Positions 11,501 through 23,258 of a stretch of DNA of 64,000 nucleotides are shown here, one piece after another. Position numbers and translations under genes: made by a program. The notes under the pieces are model-generated. The model was not told where the DNA came from, did no database searches, and saw only the letters and a program-made list of their open reading frames with translations. Positions within the stretch are counted from its first letter, which is position 1, and every line of letters starts with the position of its first letter. Source of the DNA: Lolium rigidum (taxonomy: Eukaryota > Streptophyta > Magnoliopsida > Poales > Poaceae); the NCBI RefSeq assembly GCF_022539505.1, contig NC_061510.1, positions 268,965,687 to 269,029,686 of the forward strand, read 5' to 3'.

Positions 11501-14103
11501 AATTTTCAAATTTCGAAATTCTTTTTGGTGAATCTTTATGATGTAATTAATGTGAGGTTTTGGTGGTGGTGGCACTAAATTTGGAAAAGAATTGCAAAGT
11601 TTCAAATTGGAGGTGATCTAGTTTTTCTTCTCAGATCCTGTTTTGGCAAATAAATTCTGGTCAACCTAGTCAACTCTGGCCATGGTGGTCAACATGAAAA
11701 GTACTCACCTTGACATGGTCTTGGATGACATGGCTTTGGTTGACAAAGTTTAGTTTAGGTTTTAAGAAATACAGGGGTGCAAAGTGGGGAAGAAAATATT
11801 TTTCACCCAAGTGACCATTATCACATGTATGTTGAAATCTTTATTTTTCTTGATTTGATTCATGATCCAAAGATGCAATTGTGTTAGTTTATCATATTAA
11901 AGCATTTTAGAAGCAAGGAAGCAAGCAATTATGGCCTTAGTGAAGGATTTGCATTTTTGCATATGGTGTATGTGAGTGATTTTGGGTTTTTTCCTATTTT
12001 CTTGATTTCTCCTTAATTTAGGGTTTTGTGATCTTGATTAGGGTTCACATAGTAATAGATCAACAATGTTAACACTCATCATGGCAATTGCACAAAAGAA
12101 AATATTACTATATGCATGAATCTATATGTGGCACTATATGCATAGAAAAGTTTTTGTTTGTTGTAAATTTTGGGTAATTGAACTCTCACTTGCTTTATTA
12201 TTGTTGAAAACTTGGGATGTTACAGGGTGCGAGTGGGCTGCCTGACGAGGTGGGGGCCACCTGTCGGTGACAGTTTTAACAGCGAAACGGTATGATCGAT
12301 TTAGGCCGTTGGATTAGGAAGAAGATCGACGGCGCGTGAACGTCGTCGTCTCCGACGAGAGGCGAGCTTACTGGCGGCGAGCCTAGGGGGTCGGAGAGCA
12401 TACCCGGCCGATGCAGGACTCTGGCAGGGTGCTCGGAGAAGTGGTTGTCGACGAGGAACAGCCTGGTGCAGTGGCGGCGCTCGGGGAGGCTCCAATCGAA
12501 GCAGAGCTTCCGCGGGCTCCGGCGAACTCGAGCTCTCGATTCGAGCTCCTCCGACGGCTACGGGTGAAATTGATCTGGGGGTGTTGCTCAGTGAAGGGAG
12601 GGGAGTGTTTGGTGTGAAGAAATGAGGAGCCGATCGCCCCAATTTATAGTGTCGAGGGGTGGCCGTGGGGTGCTGTGGAGGAGCGGCCATGGCGCGGCTC
12701 CGGTGGTGCGCGAAAGGGCAAGGCGAGGACGGCATCGTGTAGGCGTCGTCCTAGCGATGCTCAACGGCTAGCTGGCGCAGAGATAGGGCTACGGAAACGC
12801 TCGAGTTCTTCCAGTGATCATTGCAGTACCCGCGGTACGTCGGCGACGAGGACGACGGTGACAAGGCCCTGGGCGGTGCTTGAGCATGTCTAGCGCGTAG
12901 AGGGCTTGGAGTAGATGCTCGACGCGGCGGTAGGGATGCAGGGCGAGGACGGCAGCGATCGAGTGCATGGCGTCCCGGCGCAGCAGTGCGCGCTCACCGC
13001 GTGCATGGGCGCGTGCTGGCATGGTTCTGGACACGGCCGTTCTGGGCAATGCCGTGCACTAGCGATCGATTGAGCGGTACTGGTTGAGTCCTTGTGATGC
13101 AGAGATGCTCGAGGACATGGAGATTCGACAAGGGAGAGGCCAGTGAGGGTTTTGGCCAAAGGTGGCCGGCATGGCCACAGCATGCCATAGTTTAGGGTTT
13201 TTCTCTCCCTCCTCTCACTTTAATCGACCAAGGCAGGTACTGGGAGGCTGCAAGGATCCTAGAACTAGCTAATGATCACAAGTTTAAAGTGGTTTAGGGA
13301 AGAATCCAGTGGACAATTGAGTGTAGCTCAATTTGGAAATGGTGCCTGCCAAGTGTTTGTTGAAATGGCCGCAAGAGAAATTTATTCAAATTTTGAAATT
13401 CTTTTTGGTGCATCTCTTTTATATAATTAGAGTGAAGTATTGATGGTGGTGGCACTCAATTTGGAATTGATTTGCTACTTTTCAAATTTGAGGTGATCTT
13501 GTTTTTATTCTCAGATCCTATTTTGTCAATTTAATTCTGGTCAACCTAGTCAACTTTAGGGAGGGTGGTCAACATGAAAAGTATTCACCTTGACATGGTC
13601 TTGGATGACATGGCTTTGGTTGACAAACTTTAGTTTAGGATTTGAGAAATACAGGGGTGTGAAGTGGTGAAGAAAATATTTTTAGCCCAAGTGACCATTA
13701 TCACATGTATGATGAATTCTTGATTTCTCTTGATTTGATTCATGATCCAATGATGCAATTGTGTTAGTTTATCATATTGAAGCATTTTAGAAGCAAGGGA
13801 GCAAGCAATTATGGCCTGGGTGAAGGATTTGCATTTTGGCATATGGTGTATGTGAGTGAATATGGGTTTTTCCCATTTTCTTTATTTCTCCTCCATTTAG
13901 GGTTTTGTGATCTTGATTAGGGTTCATATATCAATAGTTCAACATGCTAACACTCATCATGGCAATTGCACAAAGAAATATTACTTGCATGCATGAATCT
14001 ATATGTGGCACTATATGCATAGAAAAAGTTTTTGTTTATTGTAAATTTTGAGTAATAGAAACTCTCACTTGCTTTATTATTGTTGAAAACTTGGGATGTT
14101 ACA
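5559..14103 (-). repeat. E 3' LTR, split by a solo LTR
   Basis: The LTR begins TGTAACATCCC on the minus strand at 14103 and ends GTGTTGACA at 5559. Removing the solo LTR and one GGGTG copy leaves about 4294 bp, unusually long for an LTR. It matches the 5' LTR (32941-38361) closely along its length, and many of the differences I noticed fall on CAG/CTG sites. Apart from the solo LTR I see no gene in it; open frames in the GC-rich part (12301-13190) look incidental. Confidence 0.9.
7979..12224 (-). repeat. Solo LTR of the E family inside the E 3' LTR
   Basis: A full 4246-bp LTR with termini TGTAACATCCC (minus, 12224) and GTGTTGACA (7979) is flanked by perfect GGGTG duplications (7974-7978, 12225-12229). 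The uninterrupted 5' LTR of E has a single GGGTG at the same place. No internal region remains, so this is the product of LTR-LTR recombination of an older insertion. It differs more from the two E LTRs than they do from each other. A TATA-like TATAAATAG lies on the minus strand at 10771-10779. Confidence 0.95.
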
Positions 14104-14117
14104 AACCCTTCCCCCTT
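14104..14117 (-). promoter_or_regulatory. E polypurine tract
   Basis: On the minus strand AAGGGGGAAGGGTT directly abuts the 3' LTR start, the expected primer for plus-strand DNA synthesis. Confidence 0.85.
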
Positions 14118-14150
14118 ACAAAAGATCTCGTCCCGAGATCTGGAAGAAAA

Positions 14151-15926
14151 CTAGGTACTAAAGAGATTGGGGTATTCTGTCTTCATAAAGTCTTCTCTTT
14201 CCCAAGTGGCCTCTTCTTCGGTGTGGTTACTCCATTGGATCTTCAGAAACTTGATACTCCTGGTACGAGTGGTTCTGAATGCTTCCTCCAGAATGCGAAT
14301 AGGTACTTCGCGGTAGGTTAGATCTGAGTTGATATCCACAGTACGATGGTCGATGTTCTTGAACACCTCAGTCTTCTCAGGTACCTCTAAGCACTTCCGG
14401 AGTAACGAGATGTGAAACACATTGTGCACCGTTGACATTTCTTCTGGTAATTCCAGTTGATAGGACACTTCCCCTCGGCGACTCAGGACTTTGAAAGGTC
14501 CGACATAACGGGGTGCAAGCTTTCCTTTAAGCTGGAATCTCTGCATTCCTTTAAGGGGGGACACTTTGAGATACACGAAATCTCCGATCTCGAAGGTCAT
14601 CTCTCGGCGTCTCTTGTCGGCGTAGCTCTTCTGTCTGGATTGTGCGGTCTTGAGGTACTCGCGGATCTTGTGAACCTTCTCTTCAGCTTCCCGGAGAATA
14701 TCTGGTCCAAAGACTTGACTCTCTCCGACTTCCGACCAATTCAGAGGGGTACGACACTTCCTTCCATACAGGGCTTCAAAGGGGGCCATCTGCAAGCTGG
14801 CTTGATAGCTGTTGTTGTACGAGAATTCTGCGTACGGCAAGCAGTCTTCCCACTGGGATCCATATTCTAACACACATGCTCTCAGCATATCCTCTAGTAT
14901 CTGGTTGACTCGTTCAGTCTGTCCATCCGTCTGAGGGTGATAGGCTGTGCTGAAGTTCAGCCTAGTTCCGAGTCCTTCATGTACCTTCTGCCAAAATCTG
15001 GAGGTAAATTGGGATCCTCTATCGGATACTATTGACTTCGGGGTTCCGTGTAGGCTGACTATTCGTGAGATATACAACTCTGCAAGTCTCGGTCCTTGGT
15101 AGGTGGTCTTGACGGGGATGAAATGGGCGACTTTGGTCAATCTGTCGACCACTACCCAGATGGAATCATTTCCTTTACTTGATTTGGGCAATCCGGTGAT
15201 GAAGTCCATTCCTACCGAGTCCCACTTCCATTCGGGAATCTGCAGGGGCTGTAGCAGTCCTGCGGGTCGTTGATGTTCTGCCTTGACTCTCTGACAGATG
15301 TCACACTTGGCGATGTAACTCCCGATTTCTCGCTTCATCCCATGCCACCAGAACTGTTCCTTCAAGTCCTGGTACATCTTGGTACCTCCGGGGTGAATAG
15401 AATACAAGGTGTCATGGGCTTCCTTTAGAATCACTTGTTTTAACTCTGAATCTGACGGCACGCACAAGCGTCCGTTGTACCTAAGTACTCCTTCTTCATC
15501 AACAGTAAATCCCGGTGCCTTTCCTGCTGCTAGCTGGCTCTTAATCCCGTCAATGCTTGCATTGCTCTTCTGGGCTTCCTTGATTTGACTAATCAGGGTG
15601 GGTTGAAGTTCAATGCTGGCGAGAAATCCTTCACTCACTAGCTCCATTCTAAACTGTTCAAACTCTTGGTGAAGGCTAGGTTGTTCTTCGGCAATCATGG
15701 AGTTCAAATGACACGGCAGTCTACTCAAAGCATCTGCTACTACATTGGCCTTGCCTGGGTGATAGTGGATATCCATATCATAATCTTTGATTAACTCTAA
15801 CCATCTCCTTTGCCTCATGTTTAGTTCCTTCTGGGTGAAGATATACTTCAAACTCTTGTGATCCGAATAGATCTCGCATCGATTACCCATGAGGTAATGA
15901 CGCCAAACTTTCAAGGCTAACACTAC
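14151..15926 (-). CDS. E RNase H end, integrase and chromodomain
   Basis: C-terminal part of the E polyprotein, severed from its upstream half by F. Counting from the open frame that starts in the F LTR at 15956, the E-derived part begins at residue 11 with the end of RNase H ([12 protein letters not shown]). The integrase zinc site is H181, H188, C218, C221; the catalytic triad is D251 (MDFITGLP), D312 (SDRGSQF) and E348 (GQTERV). A C-terminal DNA-binding region (GPFKVL) is followed by a chromodomain at about 545-600 ([10 protein letters not shown]), which in chromoviruses directs integration to particular chromatin. This half is uninterrupted from the F junction to its stop at 14151. The codons VVLALK continue directly from LELAAVV at 28919-28945 once F is removed. 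Confidence 0.93.
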   Translation of the reverse strand, partial: VVLALKVWRHYLMGNRCEIYSDHKSLKYIFTQKELNMRQRRWLELIKDYDMDIHYHPGKANVVADALSRLPCHLNSMIAEEQPSLHQEFEQFRMELVSEGFLASIELQPTLISQIKEAQKSNASIDGIKSQLAAGKAPGFTVDEEGVLRYNGRLCVPSDSELKQVILKEAHDTLYSIHPGGTKMYQDLKEQFWWHGMKREIGSYIAKCDICQRVKAEHQRPAGLLQPLQIPEWKWDSVGMDFITGLPKSSKGNDSIWVVVDRLTKVAHFIPVKTTYQGPRLAELYISRIVSLHGTPKSIVSDRGSQFTSRFWQKVHEGLGTRLNFSTAYHPQTDGQTERVNQILEDMLRACVLEYGSQWEDCLPYAEFSYNNSYQASLQMAPFEALYGRKCRTPLNWSEVGESQVFGPDILREAEEKVHKIREYLKTAQSRQKSYADKRRREMTFEIGDFVYLKVSPLKGMQRFQLKGKLAPRYVGPFKVLSRRGEVSYQLELPEEMSTVHNVFHISLLRKCLEVPEKTEVFKNIDHRTVDINSDLTYREVPIRILEEAFRTTRTRSIKFLKIQWSNHTEEEATWEREDFMKTEYPNLFST

Positions 15927-16311
15927 TGACATAGGCACCCCAAATGGGCCTGCCATAGATAGTACCCGGGATTTACTGAAGGTCCACTATCCGAAGAATA
16001 AGAAGATTTGGGAGCCCAAGATGTATTAAGGAAAGCTAGAGTTGTAATAGGAAGTATTATTTGTAATCTGGCGGGACGAGTTAGAAACCGTCCCGGACTC
16101 TGTAACTTGTACAATACGAAACCCTCGGCTTCACCTCCTATATAAGGGGGAGTCGAGGGACAAAGAAAGGATCGAATCGACTGTCAACATAACCCTAGTT
16201 TTCATAATCGCCGAGTACTTTTCGCCTAAACCTTCGAGATCTACTTGCCCTCTACTTCTAGCAAAACCCTAGTCTACAATCTGTAGGCATTGACAAGTTA
16301 ATCCTTTGTCA
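15927..16311 (+). repeat. F 5' LTR (385 bp)
   Basis: Starts TGACATAGG and ends CCTTTGTCA, a TGACA/TGTCA inverted terminal pair. A TATA box (TATATAAG) lies at 16139-16146. Confidence 0.93.
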
Positions 16312-16313
16312 AT

Positions 16314-16331
16314 TGGCGCCGTCCGTGGGAA
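16314..16331 (+). promoter_or_regulatory. F primer-binding site
   Basis: TGGCGCCGTCCGTGGGAA lies two bases inside the 5' LTR. Only the first eight bases match the tRNA-Asp 3' end; this form is typical of Tat elements, but I cannot assign the primer tRNA with certainty. Confidence 0.7.
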
Positions 16332-16357
16332 TTAGAGGCTGCAAGGATCTGATCTCG

Positions 16358-19300
16358 ATGGCACGTTCAAAATCTTCGACTTCATCAACAGCAAGCAACG
16401 CGATGGATCGAGGTAACAAGGGAAAATCCGATCTATTCAATTTTATTCCTCACCCGCCCTCCCGTATGGATGCATGTGCCTATCTGGAGGAGCCCATCAT
16501 CATGGCGTTCGGAGAATTCCGATTTGGCGTCAATAAGGAAGGATCCTACCGTCTCGAAGTTCCGATCTCGTCGGAATTTTCAGCGGTCGACTCCAACTTT
16601 TCGTCGAGTGACGAGGAGTTTTCGTCGCCATACTTCGTCGACAACAAGGCAAGCGGAAAGCTCGCCAAGATCTTCAGCAACACATCCTTCGAGTCGTCTG
16701 CGGACTCCTTTATAAGCAGCGACTCCGACAGCATCGACAACTTCAACTTCATCGACAAGTCTGCTGCCATCGGAAAGGTCTTCACCACTCTATATGATGG
16801 TGTCACCAATCCTGAAAAAAATCAATGCGCAAAATATCATCAGATCTATGTGGTAGAAGGGGCAGGCACATCAGAGCCGCAAACATCAGAGGCTTTCGAC
16901 GAATTGGGAAACCCATACGTTGATCCCGCTGATCTTCGACATGGCTTGGGCACTAAATATGCCGGATCCTCAACTCACGCAAGAGTACAGCTCCCGCAAG
17001 AAGCGTGGGACAGGGCTGCGAAAGCCATGGATGGCTCAGAACCTATGACCACCACTGCTACTATACAAGAACTTCAAGCATATCAATATAGACTTGCTCG
17101 AGTAAGCGAGAGAATTGGAAAAACGAGACGAGCATCTCCGAACGGGAGGAAAGAAGCGGCTTCGCATCAAGCGGACGCCGAGCGAGCTAAGTCGCCTTTC
17201 GGGAACATCGGGAGATAGTCACGAGAGAGGCTCGAAGGAGAGCAAGATCTCGGCTACAAAATATACCCGAAGGAGAAAGGGGAAACCTAATCCAGAATCT
17301 CGACATGTCCTTCATGACGATCGATGAAAGGGGAAATATCATCCCAAAAACACCGAAGCGAGGTTACATGGCAACACAGGCATACATCCTCGCATCCAGA
17401 CCACCTCCTGGAGACCCGAGAGAACCATTGTTCAATATGGCGATGGCTGGAGTAGGAGTTATGGGAACAGCGTTTGCAACAACGCCTCCCGAAGAAAATC
17501 CCAGGCAAAATAGTCCACGACCAAATACAGCAGTTCAAGACCCCACAAGAACAAGTGGAGCAAGAGACACAGCAGTCCAAGTAAGGGTGGACAGAGCGCG
17601 ACAAGAAAGGAGGGACCGTCAGCACTCGCCAGAGCTTGCCGACGAAGATATGTGTGGGCTCCCGTGCTTCACGAGAAGAGTTCGAAAAACTCGAGTCCCA
17701 AAAGGGTTCAAGCTACCCGAAAATTTCAAGAAATTCGACGGCCTGCAAGATCCCGAGGATTGGCTCGTGGATTATCTCGAGATGGTGAAGCTGGTAGGAG
17801 GAACCGGAGCAACAGCTATGCAAAGTATCCAAGTTCATCCGAGCGGTGCCGCGAGATCTTGGATAAAGAAACTCCCCCAAGTTCCATCGACAGCTGGGAG
17901 ACCTTTGAGGATATCTTCGTGAAAAACTTCCGATCCACCTGCAAAAAACCTGCGTCATTGGAGGAGTTGAGAGCGTGTCGACAAAAACACGACGAGTCGA
18001 TGAGGAAATACATACAGCGGTGGAATATCATAAAAAATTCGGCAGAAGATATATCTGACGAAAGGGCAATAGATGCGTTCGTGGCAGGAATCCGCCGAGG
18101 TGATTTTGTCGAGGACTTAGGGAGAACTAACCCTAAGACCATATCAGCACTCATGGAGATAGCCAATAAATGGGCAGATGGAGAAGACGCAATATACAAC
18201 AAGCGACACAGGTCGCCAGAGGAAGATCGTGGTCGAAATTATCAAAATAGAAGGCGATTTTCTCGCCAGTTCTACAACAACGATGCTCCCGGCCACATAT
18301 CGGCTGGTTTTCGGGGAAATCCTGGAGGAAACAGTCGAGATGATTATCAAAGGAGCAATGAGCAACAAGGCGACAATAGAGGTGATTTTCGCGGCAACAG
18401 ACAAAATAGTGGACCAAGGATTCAAAGACCTTACGTGTCTCCCGAGGAGATGATGAACGGTCCGTGTCAAATGCACTTTTACCTCGACAACAATGGAAAG
18501 AGGCAATCAGGACATCTACAGAAAGATTGCCGCAATTTTCAGGCAATGCTGCGAGCCGCAGGAATCGCAAACGCTCAAGCAAATAACAGAAATCCTCGGG
18601 AGCCAAGGAGCGAGATCCACCTTCCACCTCCTCCCGCAATAACCGAAGAAAATCGACACCAGCTTAGAATTGCGGCAGCACCACATCCACCTCCATATGT
18701 TGACCCCAACTCTAACGGTGTGGTCTCGATGATTCAGAAAGCCAGGCCGTCCAACAGGGCGCAAAAGGTTATATCTCGACAAGTGTTCATGGCAGAGAAG
18801 ATGCCTCCACCAACAGTCGAGTACTTAAATTGGTCGGGGCAAGACATCGGCTTCACAATTGCAGATCATCCGCAGCAAGTCCCTCGACCAGGACAATCGG
18901 CGCTCATCTTACCCGCTGTAATCGCCGGTTTCGACGTGTCGAGAGTTTTCATAGATGGCGACAGTAGCTTAAACCTCATGTATGCAGATACATTGAGGAA
19001 GATGAACATATCCCTAGCAAATCTGAAGCCAACTGACACACGCTTCCACGGGATTACACCAGAGAAGCCAAGTTACCCATTGGGCAAGATCAACCTCGAC
19101 GTTCAGTTTGGAACCCGAGAAAATTACAGAATCGAGAACCTGGAGTTCGAAGTGGTGGATTTCCCGTCACAATATCACGCTTTGTTGGGACGACCAGCGT
19201 ACGCCAGGTTCATGGCAGTGCCGCATTATACATATCTGTTGTGGAGGTTGCCTGGGCCTAAGGGACCTATCACAATCAAAGGAAGCTTTGCACTGTCCGA

Positions 19301-19517
19301 TAAATGCGACAAAGATTTTCATCGACTGTCAGAAACTTTCGGGATGCAAGCAGAATATGCGGCACCTAGGTTCACTGATTATGATGTGCTGCCAGAGGTA
19401 GGAAGACCTTCTAAGGAGCCAACTTTCAATATAAACAAAGATTCAAAAGAGGTACAGATTCACCCGACAGACCCAAAGAAAACGACGTCCATTGCCGCAA
19501 ACATGGATGTCGCATAG
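16358..19517 (+). pseudogene. F gag-protease polyprotein, frameshifted
   Basis: Structural protein and protease. The likely start is ATG 16358 (MARSKSSTSS); an earlier in-frame position would overlap the primer site. A Ser-rich acidic N-terminal part is followed by a basic coiled region, the frame beginning MSFMTIDERG at 17305, the gag core (FKLPENFKKFDG, then DSWETFEDIFVKNF), a basic RG-rich segment, a knuckle-like CQMHFYLDNN...GHLQKDC and a protease with FIDGDSS, where most relatives have DGGSS. Shifts occur near 17150-17210 and at about 17873, the latter compatible with loss of the G of a CTG. The frame ends at TAG 19515-19517, where relatives usually read through with CAG. Downstream of 17873 it is open for over 540 codons. 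Confidence 0.85.
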
Positions 19518-22500
19518 GAAAGCGCGCTCGTCGAGTTCCTCCGTGAGCACTGGAGAATCTTCGCATGGTGTCCAGCTGACATGCCAGGAGTACCCGGGGA
19601 ACTTGCCGAGCACCACCTCAATTTGGATCCTCTCGCACGACCAGTAAAGCAACCTTTGCGGCGTTTTTCGGAGCCTAGCCGCAAAGCCATGTTATCGGAA
19701 ATAGATCGACTCAAAGACGCTGGTTTTATCGAGAGAAATATCTACGAAGCCACATGGGTAGCTAACCCGAGTGATGGTGCCGAAGAAACACACAATAGTC
19801 CTTCGCATGTGCGTCGACTTCACGTGTCTCAATAAACATTGTCCCAAGGATCACTTTCCCCTCCCAAGGATCGATCAAATCATCGACTCCACGGCAGGAT
19901 GCGAACGTCTTTCCTTCCTGGACGCATATTCGGTTATAACCAGATTAGACTAAAAGAAGAAGATGAAGCCAAGACAGCGTTCATCACACCTTATGGCGTG
20001 TTTTGCTACAAAACAATGCCTTTTGGTTTGAAAAACGCGGGAGCAACATATCGGCGGATGATGCGAAGTGCTTAGCAACACGAGATCGGAAAAAATGTAC
20101 AAGTTTACATCGACGACGTCGTAATAACATCAAAGAAAGGGTCGACTTTGATCGAAGATTTAAAGGAAACCTTCGACAACCTCGACAAGTTACTGCCTCA
20201 AGCCGAACCCGACAAAGTGCTCTTTTGGAGTTCCCGCTGGAGAACTTCTCGGGTTCTTGGTATCGGCAAGGGGGATTGAAGCTAATCCCGAAAAAATACG
20301 AGGCCATCGTTACTATGAGAAAGCTAACAAAGTTGAAAGAAATACAACGACTAACGGGGCGAGTCGCAGCTTTAAGCAGATTCGTCGCCAGGCTAGGAGA
20401 AAAGGCGCTGCCGTTTTATGCGTTGATCAAGCAAGGGGAAAAATTTCAATGGAACGAGGAAGCAGACAGAGCTTTCGAGAATCTCAAGCGAGCAATTTCG
20501 ACACCACCGATATTGGTGGCGCCAAAAGAGAAAGAACCTCTCCTCTTGTATATTGCAGCCACACCTCAGGTGGTCAGCACGGCCTTAGTAGTCGAAAGGG
20601 AAGAAGAAGGCAAGCTTCATGGAGTTCAAAGGCCAATATATTTCATCAGCGAAGTACTGTCGCCGTCAAAACAGCGGTACCCGCAATATCAAAAGCTAGC
20701 ATATGGAGTATTCACGACAGCAAGAAAATTGCGGCACTATTTTTCGGCTCACCCAATAATAGTGGTCAATGAAGCTCCCTTATCAAATATATTGAACAAC
20801 CCAGAAGCTACGGGTCGTGTCTCCCTTTGGGGAATAGAACTTTCCCCTCGGGACATCACGTATGAAAAAAGAAAAGCAATAAAGTCGCAGGTCTTACCAG
20901 ATTTCATTGCAGAGTGGATGGAGCTACAAAACACGGGACCCCAGATTTATCGAGAACTTGGACCATGAACTTCGACGGGTCCAAGAGATTGGAAGGTCTT
21001 TGGAGCGAGGCGTGATATTAGTCTCACCTGAAGGCGACAAGTTGAAGTATGTTCTGCGGATGACGTTCCCAAACGCATCTAACAATGAAGCAGAATATGA
21101 AGCTCTCATACACGGGATGAAGATGGCGAAAGCTTGCGGTGCAACCCGACTGAAAATTTTCGGCGACTCACAGTTGGTAGCACAGCAAGTAATGAACCAA
21201 TGCGACGCGATCAACGAAAGTATGATAGCATACAAGGAGGTGTACAATGAGCTGGAGAAGCTATTCGACGGTTGTGAGGTAAACCACATCAGCAGGATGA
21301 GCAACGATGAAGCCGACGTTCTCGCAAACATCGGGTCACAATGCCTCGCAATCCCTCCAGGTGTGTTCTGGGAAGAGATTAGTGAGAGATCAACAAAACC
21401 AGCAAAAATAAAGGAGACAAAAGAGAAACCTTCGAGTATCGCCAAAAACATAGCAGAAGAAGAAGAAGAGCAAGATCTAGTCATGATGGTGCAAATTCCA
21501 TGGATGCAGGCGTACATATCATATATCCTAAGGAAAACCATACCCGACGATCCAGTCGAAGCAAGGCGAATAATTAGGAGATCCAAAGCCTTTACGGTGG
21601 TAAAAGGGGAGTCTGTACAAACGCGATATCTCGGGTGTGCTACAACGGTGCGTTACACCCGAAGAAGGAAGGATCATCTTAAAGGACGTGCATGAAGGAA
21701 TATGTGGGCACCACGCGAGTAGCAGAGCTATCGCGGCAAAGGTTTTCAGAGCAGGATTTTATTGGCTCACAGCAATTGAGGATGCAAAGGAAATAGTGCG
21801 CACTTGCGACGCATGTCAAAGATTTGCGGCAAGACCTCACTCACCAGCAGCGGAACTTATGCCAATCCCACTGTCTTGGCCCTTTGCTCAATGGGGTCTC
21901 GACATGGTGGGTAAACTGCACAAAGCTTCGCCAGGAGGATACGAGTACTTGCTAGTGGCTGTCGACAAATTTACCAAGTGGATAGAGGCGAAGCCAATAA
22001 ATTCACCAGATGCAGCATCCGCAATAAAGTTTGTGAAAAGCATTGTCTTTCGCTTCGGAGTACCTCACAGCATCGTCACAGACAACGGCAGCAATTTTAC
22101 GTCCAAAGAGTTCAAAGCATACTGCGCAGAAGTGGGCATTAAATTGAGTTTTGCGTCTGTTGCGCATCCTCAGACCAATGGACAAGTCGAGAAGGCCAAT
22201 GGCATCATCTGCAACGGCATCAAGAAACGTCTGCTAGGACCACTGGAAAAAGCTCGGCATACTTGGCCGGAGGAGCTGCCAAGTGTATTGTGGAGTATTC
22301 GAACAACACCAAATACAGCGACACAGGAAACGCCGTTTTTCCTGGTCCATGGAGCTGAGCCGATCCTGCCGATAGAAATCGAGCATGATTCTCCACGAGT
22401 CGCGAGAATACGACGAGGAAACCTCGAGAAAAGCTTTGGAAGATGATGTCGACGCACTCGATGAAGCTCGAGACGAGGTCCTGTCACGAGTCGCTAAATA

Positions 22501-22737
22501 TCAGCAGGACCTGAAAAACTACCACAGTCGACGATTGCGGCCAAGATCCTTCCAAGTGGGTGACCTGGTTTTACGACTCAATCAAAAAAGCCATGAAAAA
22601 CTCGAGTCACCACTGGCTAGGACCATACATCGTCACGAAGTAATAGAAGGAGGAGCATACAGAATTAAAGACAAGAAGACGGGGATCGACGAGCCAAATC
22701 CCGGAATGTGGCACGGCTCGGGCGTTTCTACGCCTAG
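19518..22737 (+). pseudogene. F pol: reverse transcriptase, RNase H, second RNase H, integrase
   Basis: Enzyme part of F. Reverse transcriptase begins after the TAG at 19515 (palm motif YIDDVV at about 20105) and runs into RNase H. A second, archaeal-type RNase H follows (MNFDGSKRLEG, NNEAEYEALIHG, GDSQLV; 20966-21370). Integrase has a zinc site (H19, H25, C57, C60 of the frame starting at 21637) and the triad D89, D149, E185, then a C-terminal region ending at about 22737. The frame is broken at least seven times: 19768, 19931, 20064, 20081, 20299, 22403 and 22702. Each break is a CAG or CTG, judged from conserved family motifs, turned into CGAG or CG. Other sites are altered without a shift (20052) or with additional changes (22636). 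These may be base-calling errors rather than decay. Confidence 0.88.
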
Positions 22738-23258
22738 ACGCCGAAAATATAGTCTCCCTTTGTAAAGCTACAATGTACTCGAAACGCCCGCGAGTTTTCG
22801 GACGCACTCTTTTCCTTTTTCGGGGCACCGGGTGGGGCCGGAGAAGGTTTTTAATGAGGCGGACTCGCGGTGCTGCAATATAATAAAGATAGTGGAATTA
22901 TATATCTCCTTCCCGACAAGATCAGGGGCTCCTCCCCTACGTGATACAATATATATATATAAACACATCGTCGACAAACGCAAAAGAAGCATCTTGCCTT
23001 GGTAGAAATACCTCGCCAAAATAAAAAGAGATACAGACAAGATAGCGATCAACAAAAGACTCGGGGGCTTACACCCACAAAAATAGTATACAGTGTATAT
23101 TATCTTGCCTTGGTTTAAAACCTCGCATTATACAAATACAGCGAGTAGCCACCAAAAAAATACTCAGGGGCCAGACAAAATATAGAAATATAATGTTTAC
23201 TTCACAACATAGTCATGTTCATGATTTACAAGGAAAAATTATCTACCAAAAGAAAAAA
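22738..23258. other. F region between integrase and antisense genes
   Basis: About 520 bases hold no gene I can support. There is a short TA-dinucleotide run near 22950 and polypurine-like fragments (ACTCGGGGGCTTAC near 23060). Confidence 0.6.

Noticed and set aside
12301..13188. Long Arg/Pro/Ala-rich frames on both strands in the GC-rich part of the E LTR (also 36556-37444)
   Set aside because: High GC suppresses stops on both strands; frames overlap in several phases and are not conserved between LTR copies.
22945..22965. TA-rich microsatellite as a regulatory site
   Set aside because: Short simple run in a non-coding part of F; nothing ties it to a function.
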